This document shows, piece after piece, positions 26,823 through 35,547 of a DNA stretch of 64,000 nt. The notes below the pieces were generated by a model. It searched no databases and had not been told where the DNA came from. It saw only the letters and a list, made by a program, of their open reading frames with translations. Each line of letters starts with the position of its first letter. Position 1 is the first letter of the stretch. Both the position numbers and the translations under genes were made by a program. The DNA comes from JANXQG01 sp963780045 (GTDB lineage Bacteria; Planctomycetota; Planctomycetia; Pirellulales; Thermoguttaceae): positions 2,790,001-2,854,000 of the forward strand of contig CAVZZZ010000001.1 in the NCBI GenBank assembly GCA_963780045.1, in the 5' to 3' direction.

Positions 26823-28490
26823 CTAAAACGTATTCCCCGGGTCAGACTTCGGTTGGAGCCGTCGCGTCGGCTCCCACCACGTCGGCTTGCGGAGCAATTG
26901 CCGGGCCTTGAGGATGATCTCTTCCGACATCTTGGCGTGCTCGGGCGATTCCACCGCAAGCCGCGCGGCCTGCTCCGTGAGGCGAATAACCAGCACGCTC
27001 AACGTCCGCGCCAGATCGTCCTGCGTGCCCGCCACCGAGCGGCATTGCTCGGCCAGCTTGCGGTAGTTCTTCTTGTTTTCCGCCCGGACTTCGTCGGCCG
27101 TTTGCTTCATCTTGTCGGTCCACTGGTGGACCGTCTGGAGGCTGGTGTCGGGCAGTTCCCGTCTGGCGATCTGTTCGATCTCCGTCAGCGGTTTCTGCAG
27201 CTCGGCGATGCTGGCGGAAAGCTCCGGCTGCTTCTGTGCCCGCCTGGCCAGCGCGGCTTTCAGGTCGTGGGCGAAAGCCGCGAATGCCTGGTCACGGCGG
27301 CGGATCATGCCGATGAAGGCCGAGGTGTCGTCGCACCACCGCGCAATCTGCTCGCGGTTCTGGACTTCTTCGCCGTTGTTGAACCATTTCTGCATGGTGT
27401 TGGTCATCGCGCAGACCGCAAGCCGGTGATCCAGCAGCGTCTGCTCCACGCAGCCCTCCGGATCGAGGATCTTGTCGGCCTGTCCCTGGCCCAAGGCCCG
27501 CGCCGTGGCTTCGGCGGGAGTGACAACCGAGGCGTCCGGATGCGTCGGGTGCGGCTGGAGGCAGTAGATGAGCATCTCGCCCTGCGGCCGGAAGCGCTTC
27601 TCGAAATGGATGACCGTCTTATCGCCGTCGAAGCGGACGGGGTACCGATACCAGTCGCGGATGTAGCGGCCCCAAAGCTTTAGCGGCTTGCTGACGAAGT
27701 AAAACGGCCAATCGTAGTCGTCCGATGTAATGTAGAACCGCCCGAACCACTGGCCCTCGAACGGCCGCTTCCAGCCGATGACCGTATCCTGTTCCAGGTA
27801 GCTGCGAAGCAGCGGCTCGGCGTGCCACACGCCCGGCCGCTCAATGCAGGAAAAGTAGAAGCTTTGTCCGGCGGTATCCAGCGTCAGCGCGTCGATGACC
27901 TTCGCGTCGATTGCCTTTCCTGGGCCGCCGGGTTTGAGGTCCAAGGCCGCCGATTGCCCTCCCGACGGCCAAATGCCGGTGATCATGCAACCTTCTCCCT
28001 CGACCATTCCCAATAGCAGGTTCAGCGCGGGGATGTGCAAGCGGTCCTTGTCGGGGAACATCTTGGGATCGTAAAGGAAATCGGTGCCGATCAGCGCGGG
28101 AACCATCGCGTAGCGAAGATTCATGCCGCGGAGAACCAGCTTGCGGGCCTTGCCGGGCTTGAATTCCAAGATGCCGCGGTCGTCGAGATAGACGGTGAAT
28201 TCAGGCTCGCCGGCGGAGCAGACCTCGATGCCTTCGCGATTGCCGCTGCGAACGTTTTTGAGCGTCTCGAAACGCGCGACCGCCTCGAACGCGGCTTCCG
28301 CGCGGGGCGTCAGTCGATCGCCCTGCCGCGTGGCGATTACGATCCGGCCTTTTTCCGCGTTAAAGGCGGCTGTCAACGATGGCGACTTGAGGACCGTTTC
28401 CGCAGCCGTAGCCTCACGCGAGGCTGCGCAGGCCAAGCAGCTTATCGCAAGCAAGACAGTCGCCACTTTTCGCCAGTCAATTCGAGCCAT
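26823..28490 (-). CDS. Exported protein of unknown function (~555 residues)
   Basis: ATG at 28490 with AGAGGAAC upstream; signal peptide MARIDWRKVATVLLAISCLA. The first 350 residues look like beta-rich domains (FETLKNVRSGNREGIEVCSA, RYAMVPALIGTDFLYDPKMF, GRFYITSDDYDWPFYFVSKP) with many aromatic residues, suggestive of a carbohydrate-related beta sandwich. The last 200 residues are helical and charged (RRRDQAFAAFAHDLKAALAR, NKKNYRKLAEQCRSVAGTQD). No catalytic motif is recognised. Similar proteins are probably planctomycete-specific; a polysaccharide-related role is a guess from aromatic content only. Confidence 0.6.
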   Translation of the reverse strand: MARIDWRKVATVLLAISCLACAASREATAAETVLKSPSLTAAFNAEKGRIVIATRQGDRLTPRAEAAFEAVARFETLKNVRSGNREGIEVCSAGEPEFTVYLDDRGILEFKPGKARKLVLRGMNLRYAMVPALIGTDFLYDPKMFPDKDRLHIPALNLLLGMVEGEGCMITGIWPSGGQSAALDLKPGGPGKAIDAKVIDALTLDTAGQSFYFSCIERPGVWHAEPLLRSYLEQDTVIGWKRPFEGQWFGRFYITSDDYDWPFYFVSKPLKLWGRYIRDWYRYPVRFDGDKTVIHFEKRFRPQGEMLIYCLQPHPTHPDASVVTPAEATARALGQGQADKILDPEGCVEQTLLDHRLAVCAMTNTMQKWFNNGEEVQNREQIARWCDDTSAFIGMIRRRDQAFAAFAHDLKAALARRAQKQPELSASIAELQKPLTEIEQIARRELPDTSLQTVHQWTDKMKQTADEVRAENKKNYRKLAEQCRSVAGTQDDLARTLSVLVIRLTEQAARLAVESPEHAKMSEEIILKARQLLRKPTWWEPTRRLQPKSDPGNTF

Positions 28491-28662
28491 GTTGGTTCCT
28501 CTGTTGAAGACTCTCAGTATAATCCCCTGCCGCGTCCAGTAAATACTGCCCGCGGGTGAAAACGACGCATTCCGGGCCGGGGGCATCGAAGCCCGAAGGA
28601 CAGCAGGTCAGCTTGACCGAGCAAGTCAACTTGCCGATAATGGAATTGAAGGCACATTAAAC

Positions 28663-28881
28663 ATGACGCAACTGCTTCAACAAGCCTGGAGCGAGATTCA
28701 AAAGCTCCCCGAACCAGATCAGGATGCGATCGCCGCGATCATCCTCGATGAACTTGAGGACGAGCGCCGATGGGACGAGGCGTTTGCGAATTCTCAGGAG
28801 AAACTGGCGATTCTGGCGGAGCGAGTGCGCGGCGATATCCGCGCCGGCCACGTTCGGGACGTGGGGATTGACGAACTTTGA
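28663..28881 (+). CDS. Antitoxin of RelE/ParE-type pair
   Basis: A 72-residue acidic helical protein (MTQLLQQAWSEIQKLPEPDQ, AIAAIILDELEDERRWDEAF, FANSQEKLAILAERVRGD). Small acidic proteins of this kind precede RelE/ParE toxins. Its TGA stop overlaps the TTG start of the toxin (TTGA), so the two are translationally coupled. It should bind the toxin and autoregulate; no palindromic operator is obvious. Confidence 0.72.
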   Translation: MTQLLQQAWSEIQKLPEPDQDAIAAIILDELEDERRWDEAFANSQEKLAILAERVRGDIRAGHVRDVGIDEL

Positions 28882-29156
28882 ATTCCCGCATCACGGAAGA
28901 GTTCGTCGCGCTCTTTTCGGCTCTTCCCGACTCCGTAAAGGCGAAGGCGCGCAAGGCATATCGGTTGTGGCGGCTCGACCCCTCCCATCCGGGCCTGCAT
29001 TTCAAGCGTGTGCATTCCCGCGAGCCGCTTTATTCCGCTTTATTCCGCGCGGGTAAGCAAGGGCTGGCGCGTCTTGGGCCTGCTCAGTGATCACACCGTT
29101 CACTGGTTTTGGGTCGGCAGCCATGCGGATTACGACAACCTGCTAAAACGGCTGTA
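28878..29156 (+). pseudogene. RelE/ParE-like toxin disrupted by a 10-bp tandem duplication
   Basis: TTG start overlapping the antitoxin stop. The first half, ITEEFVALFSALPDSVKAKA then RLDPSHPGLHFKRVHSREPL, is a RelE/ParE toxin. The 10-mer GCTTTATTCC occurs twice in a row at about 29029-29048 and shifts the frame, giving a false stop at 29090. Removing one copy joins EPLYSARVSKGWRVLGLLSD to HTVHWFWVGSHADYDNLLKR with TAG at 29156, a normal toxin end. The change is an exact duplication, so a real slippage mutation that silences the toxin is more likely than a sequencing error. Confidence 0.82.
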
Positions 29157-29212
29157 GGACCGACGCGGCGTCTTCGCCCGTCATGAATCGTGTCGAAGAA
29201 CATTGATATAAG

Positions 29213-30259
29213 ATGTTGAGATTAATCCGCAAGATTGAGCTCGCCGACCGACCGTTTCACACCTCAGTCTCCGAGGATGGAAGACGGTTTGTCGCATGCA
29301 CGAAGTCAGGGAAACTCTGGCTTTTCGACAACGATCTGCGACAGCTTTGCGAAATGAAGTGTCGGAACGACGTGATGTGGGTTCAGTTGAATGAGGATGG
29401 ATCGGTATTGCTGATTGGGTACGAAGATCATATCGCCGCATATGCGACCGGCGACGGTTTCGCTCCAATATTCAAACTTGGTTCCCGGATGACCCACACC
29501 GACTGTTCTGTCTTCCGGAGCAACGAGCACGTGGTCTGCGTCGCTTCGTGGGATCGGGAGCCCAAATTGACTGCATGGGACCTGAGATCAACCGCAGTAG
29601 TCGACGAAATACGATTGCCCAACCGCGGCGGGGCGGGCTACATGCTCGTGTCTCACCCGGAGCGCGAAGCAATTGCTCTTATCGCGTACAGTGGGCAGAG
29701 CGAGGAATGGTTGTTCTGGGCCCATTACTCGCATGGCAAGCTGAGAGTCTTTGGCCAACCCGAGATTGAGGATGTATCGCTACCGTATTTTCACCCAACG
29801 GGCCGCGAGTTTGTCTCCTATCACGAACGTCTCGGCCTGTGCCGAATGCGATTTCCATCCGGCGAGCTCGTTGCGAGCATCCAGCCAGAGCAGGCATTCC
29901 CCGACAACCCGCAGGATAGTTTTGGCTACGAAGTGCATTTCTTTCGAGACGACCGATTCCTCGCATGGCAGTGCAATCTTGCGCTCTATGAGTTCGATCT
30001 CGCGACGTCACGACCCACCGCCGCTGTATTAACGGGAGTTGACGATTTGACATTCGGCAAAGATCGCTTCTTTTCGGAACGGAGTTGGCAACTGGCTGGT
30101 AACCGTTTGCTTACGTCAGATTGCCATCACGGTCAACGTTTTAAGCACAGAACGGATACGTTGCGGCTTTGGGACGCGTCCGAACTGTCGGGCCAAATCT
30201 CTTTGCCGAATGCATCCCGCCCGTATACGCAAGCTTTGCTCAGCTTACCGGGATCATAG
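29213..30259 (+). CDS. Beta-propeller (WD40-like) protein, function unknown
   Basis: A 348-residue protein without signal peptide. Repeated strands with FDNDL, TAWDLRSTAVVDEI, YEFDLATSRP and LRLWDASELSG-type endings recur every 40-60 residues and resemble degenerate WD40/YVTN blades. Less GC-rich than its neighbours, which could mean recent transfer. No catalytic residues are recognised. It follows the toxin-antitoxin pair at the edge of a repeat-rich, gene-poor stretch. Confidence 0.6.
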   Translation: MLRLIRKIELADRPFHTSVSEDGRRFVACTKSGKLWLFDNDLRQLCEMKCRNDVMWVQLNEDGSVLLIGYEDHIAAYATGDGFAPIFKLGSRMTHTDCSVFRSNEHVVCVASWDREPKLTAWDLRSTAVVDEIRLPNRGGAGYMLVSHPEREAIALIAYSGQSEEWLFWAHYSHGKLRVFGQPEIEDVSLPYFHPTGREFVSYHERLGLCRMRFPSGELVASIQPEQAFPDNPQDSFGYEVHFFRDDRFLAWQCNLALYEFDLATSRPTAAVLTGVDDLTFGKDRFFSERSWQLAGNRLLTSDCHHGQRFKHRTDTLRLWDASELSGQISLPNASRPYTQALLSLPGS

Positions 30260-30387
30260 TTGAAGAGGTCGAGGGTAGTCTGAGTTAAAGAAAGCGCCGG
30301 TCAAGGCCAGCGAGAAGTGGCGGATGAAAGGGCCGCGGACATAAAGAAGTCGCAAGACGGCAGCCAATACCTTGTGATCAGCGAATC

Positions 30388-30560
30388 GCGGCAGGGCCAG
30401 GCGGGGGTCCGAATACCACCGCGAACGGGTCTTCGACGAGTATGCCGACGAGTTCGCCCGTTGCTTCACAGAGGCATTGGCGCGACTTCGCAGCGCCGAG
30501 AAAAAGGCGTACTCCGTTGACGCTATTCGCGAGGGGGACAAAGCAACGGACGGGCGTTCA
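30388..30560 (+). pseudogene. Possible gene remnant
   Basis: One frame gives an acidic, protein-like stretch (SEYHRERVFDEYADEFARCF, then TEALARLRSAEKKAYSVDA) without a start and running straight into a palindromic repeat. It may be the tail of a decayed gene. No family is recognised. Confidence 0.25.
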
Positions 30561-30842
30561 CGCCCGTTACCGGCTTTAGCCGGTACTAGGCCCAAGCATT
30601 TATGCCGGGTCGTGCGCAGGCTGCAAACGCCTTCCCTCAGTATTCCGCTTCCCTGCTGTCATGTCAAGCCCGTTCACGGGCTTCCTTGTCCGTTGGCCGA
30701 AACCAGCCGTCACTGGCGCGAGCAGCGTAAACGCGGTTGACATCACCGATGAGGGAAAAGGAAACCGATCCCGTACCGCTCACCCGGCATAAATGCCGGG
30801 CCGACCAGCGGCTGAAGCCGGAAACGGGCGTGAACGCCCGTC
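30548..30842. repeat. Inverted pair of composite palindromic repeats
   Basis: Left arm 30548-30610 has three small hairpins in a row: ACGGGCGTTCACGCCCGT, TACCGGCTTTAGCCGGTA, then GCATTTATGCCGGG. The right arm 30782-30842 carries the same three in reverse orientation (CCCGGCATAAATGCCGGG, GCGGCTGAAGCCGG, ACGGGCGTGAACGCCCGT). About 170 bp separate the arms. A third CCCGTTCACGGGC hairpin sits between them. A REPIN- or MITE-like element; it makes spurious reading frames. Confidence 0.7.
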
Positions 30843-31285
30843 GGCGAGAGCGCGGAACGAAACGCGCCGAAAACGTTCTGTCTTCCTTTAAACCTTTTTC
30901 GCATAACGACTTGCGTCCGGCGCGCGATGAATCCTCGCAGCGCCGGGAATAGTTCGCGGAGTTTCCGGCGATTATTTATGTTAGTATATGTTAACACATA
31001 TAAACATAGATGCCTCGCACGGCCGCGGCCTCCGCCAGGATCGGGGCGCGGTCGCGGAAAGGCAGACCAGCAATACCCCACAAGACGTAATCCTGGGTCG
31101 TTCCTGGATCGAGTCTGCCCCGTCCTGGGGCATTCCTGGATCAGTCCTGGACGGCCGCTGGGTCCCATAACCGCATTATTTGCCGGGAAAATGAACGAAA
31201 TCGCTCCCAAAGAAAAATCTGCCTGCGCCGCGACGACATCGAGCGATTGTGCCGCGAGGGATACCCCAGCCAAGGGACCGGCCGA
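30843..31285. other. Gene-poor stretch with AT-rich palindrome and TTCCTGGATC repeats
   Basis: No gene is supported. At 30985-31002 lies TATATGT-TAAC-ACATATA, a perfect 7-bp-arm palindrome in an AT-rich island. Around 31090-31160 the unit TCCTGG recurs at least five times, including TTCCTGGATC twice. The remainder shows no conserved frame. Confidence 0.5.
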
Positions 31286-32439
31286 CTAATTCGCTCGGAC
31301 CCACTTCTGAAATACCTCTGCCTTGAAGACCGATTTAGCCAGCAATTCGTAGCCGTTGGTCAGCGGATGACTGGCGTCGGCGTAGAGTTCGCTGGGCAGC
31401 TCGGGCGGCGTGACACACGGGCGCTCTTTTCCCGCAGCCATTGTACTGCGCCGTCGTGGATTGCTGTGTACCCCGCGCGGCCCTTGTCGGCAATCATGTG
31501 CTCGTTGAACGGGGCGACGATCACCAGCACGTCATTGCGGCGGCTTTGCAGGAGGGCGATCGTCCGCTGGAACGCGGCCCATTGCAGCGACGATTCCAGG
31601 CTTACCCACGCGAATGGCTGCTTGCGGGCGTCGCCGGACGTCCAGGGCCTGTGCCGCGGACTGCCCGGCCCGCGGTCGGCGTCGTCAGCTTCGCCCGACG
31701 GCACCTGCAGCGTGATCTGAGCCAGCGGATTCCTATAGGCGTTCGGGCGATTGTTCGCGTCTTCGGCCAGCGTCCAATCGGGGACGCTCTTCTGCTGGAA
31801 ATAACAATCCTGCAAGTGGTTGACCCAGCCGAAGAAACTGACGTTTCGCTGGACGAGGTTGCCCAACCGCTCGTTCTGATCGGCCTGGTAGCTGGGGATG
31901 TCGGGAAAGTACTGCGGTACGAGCACGGCATGGTTGATGTTTTGGGCCTTCTTGCTCTGCATGTCGGCCTTGGGGCTGCTGAGCCAAAGCAAGTTCAAGA
32001 CGACGATCACTTTGCGGTCGTGGAGGGCCGCGCCGTAGTTCCGCACCAGTCCTTCCATCGCCAAGGGAAAAAGCCCGTTAACCGCGGCGTTGACGAAGCG
32101 ATCGGGCTGCCGGGCCTCGCGGCTGAGGAAGTGCGGCAGGGTGCCGTCGGCCTTCACGTATTCGCCCCAGACGACGGAGTCGCCCAGCACGATAATCGGC
32201 GCCCCTTCGGCGGTCTCTTGCAGCCGCCAGTCGTACAGCCAGTAGTCATCGCTTAGTTGGAAGGGAATGCGATAGTCGCGCGCCGTCTCGAAGCGTTCCA
32301 CGTGTCGCCAGATACTGGGAGTCGCGACCGCAACGGTCGCCACGATCGCCAGCGTGGCGGCCCATTGTCGCAGGCCGAGCCGCATCTCGTTGGTGATGGG
32401 CAATTCCTCGCCAGGTTTAATCTCCGCGTCTGGCATCAT
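31286..32439 (-). CDS. SGNH/AlgX-like acetyltransferase partner (frameshifted)
   Basis: About 384 residues. One N-terminal transmembrane segment (LRQWAATLAIVATVAVATPS) anchors an extracytoplasmic SGNH-hydrolase-like domain with VLGDSVVWGEY (catalytic Ser) near residue 86. The frame breaks near 31425 in AAAAGCGCCCGTG; the joined end reads PPELPSELYADASHPLTNGY with the catalytic Asp-x-x-His pair, finishing FQKWVRAN with TAG at 31286. The gene starts 10 bp after the MBOAT gene, the standard pairing of alginate-type O-acetylation machines. It probably transfers acetyl groups to an exported polysaccharide. Confidence 0.83.
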
Positions 32440-32449
32440 AGTCGATTCC

Positions 32450-34123
32450 TTAAAACTGGAAATAGATGAATGCCCCGCCGCCGGACGAGCAGACGCCCAG
32501 GTACAGGAGCATGAAAACCGCCGTCGCCACGCGGAGCGGCGCGGCCTTCAAGTAGCCGTGCCACTTCGATTCGTACCAGAAGGCGTAGAGCCAGATAAGT
32601 GCCACCAGCAGCAGCATGAGCGCCGGAATCGGTGGACTCTGCAATGGCTCGCCCGACCGGGCCAGATGCCACGGCGCGGTGAATATCCGCCGCACGATGA
32701 GGTTCGCGTCGGCTAACGAGGCGGCGCGGAAGTAGATCCAGGCGAAACAGACGAAGAGGAACACGCCGAGCTGCTTGGCCAGCTTCGGCACGCGGTCGCG
32801 ATAGAAGGCTGATCGCTCCAGCCCGCGGGTGAGCATCACTCCCAAACCGTGCAAGAGGCCCCAGATCAAAAACGTCCAGGAGGCCCCGTGCCAGACACCC
32901 GAAACGGCGAAGGTGATCAAGAGGTTGCGGTACAGCAGGAGCCGGCCGCGGCGATTGCCGCCCAGCGGAATGTAGACGTAATCGCGGAACCACGACGAGA
33001 GGCTGATGTGCCAGCGGGTCCAGAAGTCGCCGATGCCCGTGGCCAGGTAGGGATTGCGGAAGTTCAGAATCAGGTTGAAGCCCATCACCTTGGCGATGCC
33101 GCGGGCCATGTCGGTGTAGCCGCTGAAATCGCAATAGATCTGCCAGGCGAAGGCAAACGTTGCCAGCGCCAGCGCGGCGGCGTCGAAGTCCGCCGGACGG
33201 CCGTAGACCCGGTCAACGTAGTGCGCGAGGTAGTTCGCCAGCGCCAGTTTCTTGAACAGCCCGACCAGGAAGAGCGACGCCCCGTCGGTAAAGCTCCGCA
33301 GGCGAACCGGCGGGAACTCGCGGTACTGCGGAAGCAAGTGTTTCGCCCGTTCAATGGGGCCGGCCATCAACTGCGGATAGAAGCAGACAAACGTGGCGAA
33401 CCGCAGGAAGTGGCGTTCCCGCGGCACGTTGCCCAGATAAAAATCGATCGTGTAGCTGAGCGACTGGAACGTGAAGAAGGAAATGCCCACCGGAAGCAGG
33501 TACTTGAATCCATAGGGCATCAGTGTGGCGGGCGGCGGAAGCTGCACCGTCAGATAACTGGTCGTTGCCAAGGCGTTGAATCTTTCCGTCAGGAACGCCG
33601 CCAAGGCATTGAAATTCTCGACCAGGAACCCGGCGTATTTGAAGAACAGCAACAAACAGAGGTTATTGAACAGGCTGATGAAGAGCCAAATCTTGCGGCT
33701 GCTGAACAAGGCGCCCAGGGCCATTAATGACACGAGGATGCTGAGGACGATCAGCGTCGGCCGCAAGGTCGACGGCCCGAAGATGGCCAGCGACAAGACA
33801 CCCGCGGCTGCCGCGACCGATCCGAGAAAGGCGTATTTCAGCACGGCGTCGCGGAAGTCCAGCCGGGTCAGGCGGCCAATAACATCGACTTTCGTCCCTT
33901 CGCGTGCTCCTTCTCGCGGGCAGTGGTCCATGAGCGCGACGAGGAAGTAGTCCAGCAGCGTGGAGTAGAAGACCAGTGAGAGGTAATAAGGGTTCCACCA
34001 TCCGTAAAAGAAATAGGATGCCAGCATCAGCCAGGCGATCCACCACTGCGTGCGGCGCAACAGGAAGAAGACCGGCAGGACGACGGCCAGAAAGAGGGCG
34101 AAAGGCCAGGTGTGGAAGAGCAT
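32450..34123 (-). CDS. MBOAT family O-acyltransferase (AlgI-like)
   Basis: A 557-residue polytopic protein. Family motifs: FFTFQSLSYTIDFYLG, FVCFYPQLMAGPIERAKHLL, QIYCDFSGYTDMARGIAK, FWTRWHISLSSWFRDYVYIP and VWHGASWTFLIWG with the catalytic His. Membrane segments cover most of the length. It moves acetyl groups across the membrane for polysaccharide O-acetylation together with the SGNH partner downstream. Intact, ATG start MLFHTWPFAL. It heads a two-gene operon. Confidence 0.92.
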   Translation of the reverse strand: MLFHTWPFALFLAVVLPVFFLLRRTQWWIAWLMLASYFFYGWWNPYYLSLVFYSTLLDYFLVALMDHCPREGAREGTKVDVIGRLTRLDFRDAVLKYAFLGSVAAAAGVLSLAIFGPSTLRPTLIVLSILVSLMALGALFSSRKIWLFISLFNNLCLLLFFKYAGFLVENFNALAAFLTERFNALATTSYLTVQLPPPATLMPYGFKYLLPVGISFFTFQSLSYTIDFYLGNVPRERHFLRFATFVCFYPQLMAGPIERAKHLLPQYREFPPVRLRSFTDGASLFLVGLFKKLALANYLAHYVDRVYGRPADFDAAALALATFAFAWQIYCDFSGYTDMARGIAKVMGFNLILNFRNPYLATGIGDFWTRWHISLSSWFRDYVYIPLGGNRRGRLLLYRNLLITFAVSGVWHGASWTFLIWGLLHGLGVMLTRGLERSAFYRDRVPKLAKQLGVFLFVCFAWIYFRAASLADANLIVRRIFTAPWHLARSGEPLQSPPIPALMLLLVALIWLYAFWYESKWHGYLKAAPLRVATAVFMLLYLGVCSSGGGAFIYFQF

Positions 34124-34196
34124 CGGGAAGTTGCGTCAGCGCTCGGTAGGCAAGTCGGTTGTCAAGTGGTTTTGGAACCGCTGACAGGCGAAAGGT

Positions 34197-34628
34197 TCAG
34201 TTTGCGCCGACATTCCGCGCGGATTCGATCGGCGTTCCGCAGCGCAGCTTCCATTTGCCGTTTCGCGCTTCATACAGCACTTTTCCCTTTTCAATAACCT
34301 CTCGCAAAAACCAGTTGTCGTCTTTCAAGCCCCGCTCGACCTGCCAGGGAGTTCGCACAATTAAATCCAGGGAGAATGGCTGCTCAAATGCCAAAGTAAT
34401 GCGGACGGACTCGTCGATCGCGTTCCGCGTCGGCATGATGACCAGCAGATCGACGTCGCTCTCTTCGTGCGGCGTGCCGTAGGCGTAGGAACCCAAAAGG
34501 ATAATCCTCTCCGGTTGGAAGCGCTGAGCAATGCGGCGCACGAAGGCCCGGATCGCTGACAAGGGGATGTTCGGCGACGGATAGCGGTACGGCTGCACGT
34601 AGCGAGGAACGGCCTGTTTCTTTCCCAT
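34197..34628 (-). CDS. MNT-type nucleotidyltransferase domain protein
   Basis: A 143-residue protein with the minimal nucleotidyltransferase core: GSYAYGTPHEESDVDLLV contains the GS motif and the DxD metal pair, and SLDLIVRTPWQVE gives the third acidic residue. Such proteins often pair with HEPN toxins as antitoxins that AMPylate them. No HEPN-like gene is adjacent, so it may be an orphan. It could also modify another small molecule. Intact, ATG start. Confidence 0.8.
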   Translation of the reverse strand: MGKKQAVPRYVQPYRYPSPNIPLSAIRAFVRRIAQRFQPERIILLGSYAYGTPHEESDVDLLVIMPTRNAIDESVRITLAFEQPFSLDLIVRTPWQVERGLKDDNWFLREVIEKGKVLYEARNGKWKLRCGTPIESARNVGAN

Positions 34629-34671
34629 ACCAGCATTCTACATCCAAATTGTGACCGGTGGCGACGGCGTA

Positions 34672-35547
34672 TCACTTGCTATTCACCGCGGTCGCCCGCC
34701 GCACGCAGCGGAAGCCGATCGCGTCGCGGGCGAAGCAGGCGTCGGCGCTGCCGGGGCTTTCGCCGACGCGGTAGGCGCTGCGGCAGTCGTCGGCCCGCGA
34801 GTTCCACGCCCCGCCGCGGAGCACCCGCCGCGGACTATCATTCGGATCGACCTTCGGGCCGCGAGGATTGTCGGTTTGACCGTCCTTATAAAAGTCCTTG
34901 TCGTAGGCGTCGTTGCACCATTCGGCCACGTTGCCGTACATGTCGTAGAGACCCCAAGCGTTCGGTTTCTTCTGGCCGACAGGGTGCGTCTGCTTCTCGG
35001 CGTTGCCGGCGAACCAGGCGTAGTCGGAAAGCTGGCGGCTGTCGGCGCCGAAGCTGTAGTCGGTCGTCGAGCCGGCGCGGCAGGCGTATTCCCATTCGGC
35101 CTCGGTCGGCAGGCGGTAGCCATCGGCGGCGAAGTTGCAAACGAGGTTTTCGTCGTAGCACGGCCGCAGCCCTTCCTCCTGCGACCGCTTGTTGCAATAC
35201 AAGGCGGCGTCGTCCCAGCGGACCATTTCGACGGGGCGGTCGGGACCCTTGAAGTGCGACCCGTTGATGGGATCGTAGCGGGCGTAGGCGGCCTGCGTCA
35301 CCTCGTAGCGGTCCATGAGGAAGGCGTCGATCCGGACCTCGCGGACCGGGGCCTCGTCTTCCTTGCCACTGGAGCTGCCCATCGTGAGACGCCCGGCGGG
35401 AATCCGCACCATTTCAATGCCGCTTTTGGTCGTAATGATCTCCGGCGGCGCAGTATTCGTCGCCGCTCGATCCGCTTGTTGGCAGGAAACGCTCAAGAGT
35501 GGCAGCGCCGCCAGCAATACAAACGCGGCAATTGGCACTCTGTTCAC
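34672..35547 (-). CDS. SUMF1/FGE-fold lipoprotein, second paralogue
   Basis: A 291-residue lipoprotein with signal MNRVPIAAFVLLAALPLLSV and lipobox SVSC. SUMF1 features: MVRIPAGRLTMGSSSG, RYEVTQAAYARYDPI, GYRLPTEAEWEYACRAG, WGLYDMYGNVAEWCNDAY, RRVLRGGAWNSRADDCRSAY and IGFRCVRR. As in 25881-26732, the first Cys of the FGE pair is replaced (GAWNSRADDC). Its start overlaps the end of the PD40 gene by 4 bp, so they form an operon. Possibly a ligand-binding or structural surface protein. Confidence 0.86.
   Translation of the reverse strand: MNRVPIAAFVLLAALPLLSVSCQQADRAATNTAPPEIITTKSGIEMVRIPAGRLTMGSSSGKEDEAPVREVRIDAFLMDRYEVTQAAYARYDPINGSHFKGPDRPVEMVRWDDAALYCNKRSQEEGLRPCYDENLVCNFAADGYRLPTEAEWEYACRAGSTTDYSFGADSRQLSDYAWFAGNAEKQTHPVGQKKPNAWGLYDMYGNVAEWCNDAYDKDFYKDGQTDNPRGPKVDPNDSPRRVLRGGAWNSRADDCRSAYRVGESPGSADACFARDAIGFRCVRRATAVNSK

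Noticed and set aside
30477..30952. Small proteins overlapping the composite repeat
   Set aside because: The translations (e.g. GRSRPLPALAGTRPKHLCRV) are simply the palindromes read in frame.
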